A stretch of 64,000 nt of DNA from Fimbriimonas ginsengisoli (GTDB lineage Bacteria; Armatimonadota; Fimbriimonadia; Fimbriimonadales; Fimbriimonadaceae): NCBI GenBank assembly GCA_016179045.1, contig JACOSL010000003.1, positions 1-64,000 on the forward strand, in the 5' to 3' direction. Shown here in pieces: positions 59,690 to 64,000 of this stretch. The notes beneath the pieces are model-generated. The model had not been told where the DNA came from, ran no database searches, and saw only the letters and a list, made by a program, of their open reading frames with translations. The stretch's first letter is position 1, and each line of letters opens with the position of its first letter. Position numbers and translations under genes: made by a program.

Positions 59690-59717
59690 AGCCTCGGCAC
59701 TCAGGTGTGCCGAGGCA
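59690..59717 (-). repeat. REP-like palindrome D2
   Basis: Stem GCCTCGGCAC/GTGCCGAGGC, loop TCAGGT; exact 28-bp reverse complement of A1 and inverted relative to D1, 77 bp away. Confidence 0.8.
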
Positions 59718-59766
59718 TCGAAAACACCGATAGTTCCTCTCTGAGAGGTGTTTAGAGGCGACTACT

Positions 59767-60270
59767 GTGGCCCACCACCCAACGAGTATGGAGAGCGAGC
59801 TGCGAGACTGGGCGTTTGTGCATGGCAGCAGCATCGCCATTCGCGATCTGGGATACTTCCCGTCGTTCCACGATGCTCTCGTTCTCAGGGCGGAAATCGC
59901 CCTACCGCATTCGGTCGCAATTGAATTCAGGTGCGAGGATAACTCTCTCCTAGTACCTCCGGATCGCGATCCCCCGTTTCGCTTTTGTCGTCTCGTTTTC
60001 AAGGGCATTCATACCGCGAAGTTGAACCTCACGGAGAACTGGGTGTATAGATTCAACATAGAAGGCTTGCCGGAAAGCGGCGCCGTGCACGCTCTTGTGG
60101 TGCTGTCTGATGGTGAAGGTGAGATAGATCTCGAGGCGGATGCCGTATGCGTGGAGCTTTGGCGTGCTGCTCAAGCCGACGATCCCGCCTTCCGGAACTT
60201 TAAATTCACCCATGTGCAACTCACATTCAACGCGAGCGGCTTTGCGTCGCACTTGAGCGAGGGGGAATAG
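59767..60270 (+). CDS. Imm50-like hypothetical protein
   Basis: A 167-residue protein. GYFPSFHDALVLRAEIALPHSVAIEFRC recalls the wPSFHDAEVl start of the immunity protein 50 family, usually small proteins that neutralise polymorphic toxins; later VFKGIHTAKLNLTENWVYRFNIEGL fits the same beta fold. No toxin gene is adjacent. Starts GTG 59767 or ATG 59788 are both possible. Base composition is lower in GC than neighbours, suggesting transfer, and REP pair D sits just upstream. The family call is moderate confidence only. Confidence 0.6.
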   Translation: MAHHPTSMESELRDWAFVHGSSIAIRDLGYFPSFHDALVLRAEIALPHSVAIEFRCEDNSLLVPPDRDPPFRFCRLVFKGIHTAKLNLTENWVYRFNIEGLPESGAVHALVVLSDGEGEIDLEADAVCVELWRAAQADDPAFRNFKFTHVQLTFNASGFASHLSEGE

Positions 60271-60466
60271 TGTTAGCGCCGTCGCTGCCATCGTATCGCG
60301 CGGCACACCTCGTCGGGTGCAGCCTCTCCGGCCTCCTGATGTTCGCTCCAAGCGGTGCCCAGGCGACGGCCCGCGGGGCTCAAGCCTGATTCGCTGGCTG
60401 CCGCGACCCCAACAGGCCAGCGGGCGCAGCCCCCTCTAGTAATGGCTCCATCGGGGGGAGGGCGGG

Positions 60467-60472
60467 TATAGT
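60467..60472 (+). promoter_or_regulatory. -10 element TATAGT of the leader-peptide/MFS transcript
   Basis: TATAGT lies 10 nt before the leader ATG, so the transcript would begin a few bases before the leader peptide and give a 5' leader of about 90 nt before the transporter ATG. The region 60271-60466 upstream shows no gene. Confidence 0.6.
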
Positions 60473-60482
60473 AGCCCTCGCT

Positions 60483-60512
60483 ATGACCGCGATCCTTTCT
60501 GGCCTCCGCTGA
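60483..60512 (+). CDS. nine-residue leader peptide MTAILSGLR
   Basis: A short ORF starting just after a -10 box and ending 57 nt before the transporter ATG. Its sequence is reminiscent of the leader peptides MTASMRLR (mef) and MTASMRLK (msr) that control macrolide-resistance genes by drug-dependent ribosome stalling. The codons for Ala-Ile-Leu contain CGATCCTT, exactly complementary to the transporter's ribosome binding region, so translation or stalling here could control that gene. Too short for standard gene finding; real translation needs evidence. Confidence 0.55.
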   Translation: MTAILSGLR

Positions 60513-60569
60513 GGCCCCGTCTCGCCCCCCGGCTGCCGCTTATGGCCGCCTCGTGACCGGTAAGGATCG
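60490..60569 (+). promoter_or_regulatory. putative translational attenuator hairpin
   Basis: CGATCCTT (60490-60497, within the leader peptide) is a perfect 8-bp complement of AAGGATCG (60562-60569), which contains the Shine-Dalgarno and abuts ATG 60570. A second hairpin GGCCTC (60501-60506)/GAGGCC (60511-60516) straddles the leader stop codon. Pairing would hide the transporter start. Confidence 0.55.
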
Positions 60570-61847
60570 ATGTTTCCCAAGCAAGTTCTCTCTATAAGCG
60601 CGTTTCGGGCCCTGTGGCTCGGCCAGGCGATCTCCCAGCTCGGAGATTCGTTCTACTACGTGGTCAACGCCTTCATGATCAAGAAGCTGACCGGCTCGGC
60701 CGCCATGGTCGGCTTCAACGGCGTGCTCGAGTGCCTGCCGTTCCTGCTGATCGGCCCGTTCGCGGGCGTGCTCGCCGACCGGCTCGACCGGCGGCGCATC
60801 ATGATCGCCTCCGATCTCGCCTGCTTCCTGACTCTTCTCGGCCTTGGCCTCGTCGTGTTCCTGCGCCCCGTGCCCCCGGTCGAGGCGATCCTCGCGACCT
60901 CGGCCCTCATGTTCATCGCGCGCAGCTTCTTCCTGCCCTCGAAGAATGCGGCTATCCCATCCATCGTGCCCCAAGACCTGCTGCTCAAGGCGAACGCGGC
61001 GAGCGCGTTCACCCAGAACTTCGTGCCGATGATTGGGCTGGCGCTCTCGGCGGGCGTGCTCGGGATTCTCTATTCGATTTCGACGACCTGGTTCTTCCTC
61101 AGCGCGATCCTCGTCAACTCGCTTTCTTTCCTTGGTTCGGCCCTCTTCGTGCGGCAATTGCCCGCCCTAAGGGCTGAGCGCACCGATAGGCCCAAGTCCG
61201 CGATGAAGGAGCTGAGGGCCGGCCTCGGCTACGTGCGTCACAACCATTTGCTCAAGCTGCTCGTGATCCAGGGCGCGCTCATCAACCTCATGGTCGCGCC
61301 GTTCTTCGTTGCCTACGTCGCCGCGAACGAGGCTTGGTTTGGGGGCAAGCCGCAGACCCTAAGCTGGCTGGAGTTCACATTCTTCGCCGGCATGATCGGC
61401 GGTAGCGTCGCGGTCGGCGCGATGAAGAGCAAGCGAGTGGGCGCGCCCTACATGATCGGGCTGGCCGTAGTCGGCCTGACGGTGGCGGCGATGGGGTTGG
61501 TAAAGAGCTTGCCCCTTTGGGTCGTCTGGAACTTGCTTGCGGGATTGGGCCTGCCGTTTGCCCAGATTCCGGTTCAGAGCTACGTGCAGGCGACGGTGCC
61601 CGACGCGTTTCGCGGCCGCGTGCAGAGCGTTTTCTCGATGGCGGGGATCGGAATGCAGCCGCTCGGGCTGGCGCTTGGCGGCGTCATGGTGGATCGGATC
61701 GGCTTGGTGGCCAGCTTCCTCGTGATGGGGCTTGGCATGTCCGCGCCCCTCTTGATCGGCGCGCTCGATCACGACTTTCGCTCAGCGCGGCTGCCCGAAC
61801 ACGAGGCGCCTTACGACGTGGCGGGCGACCCGGTTGCCGCGAGCTAG
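60570..61847 (+). CDS. MFS transporter, DHA3/macrolide-efflux-like
   Basis: A 425-residue inner-membrane protein with about 12 membrane segments. FRALWLGQAISQLGDSFYYVVNAFMIKKLTGSAAMVGFNGVLECLPFLLIGPFAGVLADRLDRRRIMIASDLACFL is typical of the DHA3 (MefA-like) family: the D..GS A.vg loop and GvlaDR.dRR motif A. NAASAFTQNFVPMIG and PFAQIPVQSYVQATVPDAFRGRVQSVF are also family-typical. Likely a proton-driven exporter of drugs or related metabolites. AAGGA lies close to ATG 60570 and is predicted to pair with the upstream leader. Stop shares CTAG with the convergent trpG/pabA. Confidence 0.9.
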   Translation: MFPKQVLSISAFRALWLGQAISQLGDSFYYVVNAFMIKKLTGSAAMVGFNGVLECLPFLLIGPFAGVLADRLDRRRIMIASDLACFLTLLGLGLVVFLRPVPPVEAILATSALMFIARSFFLPSKNAAIPSIVPQDLLLKANAASAFTQNFVPMIGLALSAGVLGILYSISTTWFFLSAILVNSLSFLGSALFVRQLPALRAERTDRPKSAMKELRAGLGYVRHNHLLKLLVIQGALINLMVAPFFVAYVAANEAWFGGKPQTLSWLEFTFFAGMIGGSVAVGAMKSKRVGAPYMIGLAVVGLTVAAMGLVKSLPLWVVWNLLAGLGLPFAQIPVQSYVQATVPDAFRGRVQSVFSMAGIGMQPLGLALGGVMVDRIGLVASFLVMGLGMSAPLLIGALDHDFRSARLPEHEAPYDVAGDPVAAS

Positions 61848-62431
61848 GCGGTCGATTCGACGAAGTTGGCGATCAGCCGCATTCCGTCGCCGGTCAGGAC
61901 CGACTCGGGATGGAACTGCACGCCCTCGATCGGGAGAGCTTCGTGGCGGATCGCCATGATCTCGCCGTCTTCTTCCGCCTCGGCGGAAATCACGAACCCG
62001 ACCGGGGGCGATTCCCGGGCGACCACCAACGAGTGGTAGCGCCCTGCGACGAGAGGGTTGGCGACGCCGCGAAACACGCCGAGGCCGTCGTGGCGCACCC
62101 GCGAACTCTTGCCGTGGATGATCCGGCCCGCCCGACGCACCGTGCCGCCTGCCGCCTCGCCGATAGCTTGATGCCCCAGGCAGACGCCAAGGATCGGGAT
62201 GCTCCAGCGCGAGCCTGGCCTCAGCGCCCGCTGGGCTAGCTTCAGGCTCACGCTGGACTCTTTCGGCGTGCAGGGGCCGGGAGAAAGCACGATGCCCGCC
62301 GGCGCAAGCGCCTCGATCTGCTCAACCGAGATCGCGTCGTTGCGGCGCACCTCCACCTGCACGCCGCACATCCCCACGTACTGCACGAGGTTATAGGTGA
62401 ACGAGTCGTAGTTGTCGATGACGAGAATCAT
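61844..62431 (-). CDS. trpG: anthranilate/aminodeoxychorismate synthase glutamine amidotransferase
   Basis: A 195-residue class I glutamine amidotransferase supplying ammonia to anthranilate or 4-amino-4-deoxychorismate synthase (TrpG or PabA). MILVIDNYDSFTYNLVQY, VLSPGPCTPKESSVS, the nucleophile in ILGVCLGHQAIGEAAGG, and GVQFHPES with the catalytic His-x-Glu are all present. TrpG and PabA cannot be separated without the partner, which is not adjacent. GGAGG lies 5 nt before ATG 62431. It diverges from nadA. Confidence 0.94.
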   Translation of the reverse strand: MILVIDNYDSFTYNLVQYVGMCGVQVEVRRNDAISVEQIEALAPAGIVLSPGPCTPKESSVSLKLAQRALRPGSRWSIPILGVCLGHQAIGEAAGGTVRRAGRIIHGKSSRVRHDGLGVFRGVANPLVAGRYHSLVVARESPPVGFVISAEAEEDGEIMAIRHEALPIEGVQFHPESVLTGDGMRLIANFVESTA

Positions 62432-62483
62432 CCGCCTCCGATTACACCCTAGCGGCGGCGCGACGTTCGCCCTGCCCGAAGCG

Positions 62484-62489
62484 TATACT
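62484..62489 (+). promoter_or_regulatory. -10 element TATACT of nadA
   Basis: TATACT implies a transcription start near 62496 and a leader of about 110 nt before ATG 62608. No strong -35 box is seen. Confidence 0.5.
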
Positions 62490-62503
62490 CAGATCGGAGA
62501 CGA

Positions 62504-62594
62504 CAACATCCCCGTCCGGGCAGCGCCGGACTGTTGGACTCCCGGGCCTCGCATACGAGAGCAAGGCGAGCCCGCTTGGCCGGCCCGATCGGCC
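62504..62594 (+). promoter_or_regulatory. structured nadA 5' leader, candidate riboswitch
   Basis: Three consecutive stem-loops can be drawn. First: outer CAACA/UGUUG (62504-62508, 62532-62536) and inner GUCCGG/CCGGAC (62514-62519, 62526-62531) with a one-sided UCCCC bulge and loop GCAGCG. Second: GGGCCTCGC (62544-62552)/GCGAGCCC (62566-62573) with one bulged C. Third: GGCCG/CGGCC (62578-62582, 62590-62594), ending 13 nt before the ATG. The C-rich 5' bulge recalls the nadA (NAD+-I) motif in a general way, but I cannot confirm it. Confidence 0.45.
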
Positions 62595-62607
62595 GCATAA
62601 GAGAAAA

Positions 62608-63732
62608 ATGTATCAGGCGCCGCTCCCTAAAGAGCTTGCCGAGCTTGTCCCCGAGGAGGCCGACGGGCGGATTCGCGCCGCAAGGGCCAAATTGGGCCGC
62701 CGGCTGATGATCCTCGGCCACCACTATCAGCGCGACGAGATCATCCGCCACGCCGACCTCAGGGGAGACAGCTTCAAGCTGGCAAGCCACGCGGCTTCGC
62801 ACCCGGAGGCGGAGGTTATCGTGTTCTGCGGCGTGCACTTTATGGCGGAGAGCGCGGACATCCTCACCGCCGACAGCCAGGCCGTCGTTCTGCCCAACCT
62901 CGCGGCGGGGTGCTCGATGGCGGACATGGCCAACATCATTCAAGTCCGCAATTGCTGGCGTCAACTCGAGGAGGCGCTGGGGGGCGTCCGTACCCTTTCC
63001 TCCATCGAGGGCAGTGGCCCCATCGTCGTGCCCGTCACTTACATCAACTCGGCCGCGAACCTCAAGGCCTTCGTTGGGGAGCGTGGAGGAACCGTCTGCA
63101 CTTCCAGCAATGCGCCGGTGGCGGTGCGTTGGGCGCTCGACAAGGGTGACAAAGTGCTGTTCTTCCCCGACCAGCACCTCGGTCGGAACACGGGCGTTAA
63201 GCTGGGCTACGATCCGGAACGGGACATGTGCTTGTGGGATCCGTTCAAGCCGCTGGGCGGGAACACGGTGGAACGGCTTCAAGAGGCGCGGTTTCTGCTT
63301 TGGAAGGGGCACTGCTCGGTGCACAGCCGGTTTACGGTCGCCCAAATCGCGGACGCGCGCCGTCGCCACCCCGGAGTGAGGGTCATCGTCCACCCCGAAT
63401 GCGAACTCGAAGTGGTGCGGGCGAGCGATATGAACGGCTCGACCGAAACGATCATCCGCGAGGTCACCGCAGGCGAGCCCGGCAGCGTCTGGGCGGTGGG
63501 CACCGAGATCAACTTGGTTCACCGACTCTCGCAGGAAAACCCAGACAAGACCGTGTTCTGCCTCGACCCAGATGTTTGCCCGTGCTCGACGATGTACCGC
63601 ATCCACCCCAGTTTTCTCTGCTGGTCGCTGGAGCGGCTTGTCGAGGGGGAAGTGGTCAATCAGATCGTAGTCCGCGATCCCGTGCGCCACTTTGCTCGCG
63701 AGGCGCTCGACCGTATGCTGGTTCTCGCCTAG
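62608..63732 (+). CDS. nadA: quinolinate synthase A
   Basis: NadA condenses iminoaspartate with dihydroxyacetone phosphate to quinolinate for NAD synthesis; it carries a 4Fe-4S cluster. The 374-residue protein has [11 protein letters not shown] (37-41 GHHYQ), [27 protein letters not shown] (Cys102), [34 protein letters not shown] and [11 protein letters not shown], covering the cluster cysteines and substrate loops. nadB and nadC are not nearby. Its leader appears structured. Stop shares CTAG with the convergent ferredoxin gene. Confidence 0.97.
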   Translation: MYQAPLPKELAELVPEEADGRIRAARAKLGRRLMILGHHYQRDEIIRHADLRGDSFKLASHAASHPEAEVIVFCGVHFMAESADILTADSQAVVLPNLAAGCSMADMANIIQVRNCWRQLEEALGGVRTLSSIEGSGPIVVPVTYINSAANLKAFVGERGGTVCTSSNAPVAVRWALDKGDKVLFFPDQHLGRNTGVKLGYDPERDMCLWDPFKPLGGNTVERLQEARFLLWKGHCSVHSRFTVAQIADARRRHPGVRVIVHPECELEVVRASDMNGSTETIIREVTAGEPGSVWAVGTEINLVHRLSQENPDKTVFCLDPDVCPCSTMYRIHPSFLCWSLERLVEGEVVNQIVVRDPVRHFAREALDRMLVLA

Positions 63733-63983
63733 ACCTTGTGTTCGGATAGCTCCCGGCCCTGAGTCTGGTTCTTCTCGACCCATTCGCGCCATTGAGGGGG
63801 CACGTCGCTATCCACGAAAATCGCGGTGACCGGGCACTCCGGCTCGCAAAGGCCGCAGTCGATGCACTCGTCGGGGTTGATGACGACCATGTCCGCCGTC
63901 TCGTAAATGCAGTCGACCGGGCACACGGTCATGCATGACTTGTCCTTGACGCCGATGCAGGGCTCGGTCACGACGTAGGGCAA
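63729..63983 (-). CDS. fdxA: FdxA-type ferredoxin (3Fe-4S/4Fe-4S)
   Basis: An 84-residue ferredoxin, probably an electron carrier. It has two cluster motifs: [20 protein letters not shown] (residues 9-28) and [12 protein letters not shown] (40-51), the seven-Fe arrangement with the first motif as CxxxxxxxCxxxC and the second as CxxCxxCxxxCP. A C-terminal [13 protein letters not shown] helix is typical. Start is TTG 63983 with GAGGTGA 6 nt upstream ([11 protein letters not shown]). It could supply electrons for the iron-sulfur enzyme NadA next door, but this is only adjacency. Confidence 0.93.
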   Translation of the reverse strand: MPYVVTEPCIGVKDKSCMTVCPVDCIYETADMVVINPDECIDCGLCEPECPVTAIFVDSDVPPQWREWVEKNQTQGRELSEHKV

Positions 63984-64000
63984 TCAATCACCTCGGAAGG

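Larger units (their letters stand above)
59379..59766. other. 388-bp intergenic region with repeats
   Basis: No gene is supported. It contains a TATGAT box at 59437-59442, REP pair D (59584-59612 and 59690-59717), extra GCCGAGGC/GCCTCG fragments at 59535-59545 and 59568-59576, and a hairpin AAACACC...GGTGTTT (59722-59753) with inner CCTCT/AGAGG just before the next gene. Confidence 0.6.

Noticed and set aside
58254-60008. 584-codon minus-strand open frame
   Set aside because: Antisense to the saccharopine dehydrogenase-like gene, which has a clear Rossmann motif; the mirror frame has Arg/Leu/Val-rich nonsense.
62449-63792. 447-codon minus-strand open frame
   Set aside because: Antisense to nadA, whose conserved motifs establish the coding strand.

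Overview
The window is GC-rich, densely coded chromosomal DNA from a diderm bacterium. Outer-membrane functions are plentiful: a PagL-like lipid A deacylase, an LptC-like LPS export protein, an ExbB-ExbD-TonB-receptor operon and small beta-barrels. Together with a UBact/Dop/20S proteasome operon, prepilin-like secreted proteins, many short lipoproteins and frequent GTG/TTG starts, this fits Armatimonadota (Fimbriimonadia-like) best. That placement is inference; Planctomycetota or Verrucomicrobiota relatives are not excluded. No rRNA, tRNA, CRISPR array or transposase gene was seen.

Layout. 1-7043: a partial membrane-anchored protein, der, a PagL-like deacylase, then three tandem paralogues of a membrane-anchored family, the first broken by one in-frame amber codon. 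7044-7439 is non-coding and full of palindromes. 7440-9938 (minus) is yceD-plsX-fabH for fatty acid/phospholipid synthesis. 10129-13797 (plus) is a tightly overlapping operon: lipoprotein, dop, the 59-residue UBact modifier and a proteasome beta subunit. 13794-23235 holds a beta-barrel, a cysteine hydrolase, an HtpX-type protease, metG, a SEFIR-TPR protein, a phosphohexomutase, a prepilin-like protein and a J-domain/WD40 fusion. 23219-27926 holds a deacetylase/phosphodiester-glycosidase fusion lipoprotein and a pair of secreted proteins.

28057-35269 (minus) is a quality-control region: c-di-AMP receptor, DNA polymerase III delta-prime, ECF sigma factor, zinc anti-sigma factor, RseB-like sensor, HtrA and an S9 peptidase. 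The order sigma, anti-sigma, RseB, HtrA mirrors the proteobacterial RpoE envelope-stress circuit. 35429-40453 encodes two secreted proteins and an LptC/OstA-like protein. 40573-42070 is a compact type II restriction-modification system (beta-class m4C methyltransferase and BstYI/BglII-like endonuclease). Next to it lie a 45-bp duplication of the neighbouring permease 3' end and a pair of palindromic repeats.

42295-52799 is mostly housekeeping and metabolism: a double-domain ABC permease, a DUF1003 protein, a rhomboid-like protein, a NanE-ROK kinase fusion, glyS, an acyl-CoA dehydrogenase-like protein and a DUF4434 protein. 53848-58102 is exbB-exbD-tonB-receptor behind two CsoR-type operators, which suggests metal control. 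The right end has a saccharopine-dehydrogenase-like oxidoreductase, an Imm50-like orphan, a macrolide-efflux-like MFS transporter behind a nine-codon leader peptide with SD-sequestering complementarity, trpG/pabA, nadA with a structured leader, and a ferredoxin.

Two genome-wide habits stand out. Several first genes have a -10-like TANNNT box only 5-10 nt before the start codon, suggesting leaderless or near-leaderless mRNAs. Neighbouring genes often overlap by 4 bp, both start-on-stop in tandem and stop-on-stop in convergent pairs. Palindromic REP-like units recur in pairs at four intergenic loci.
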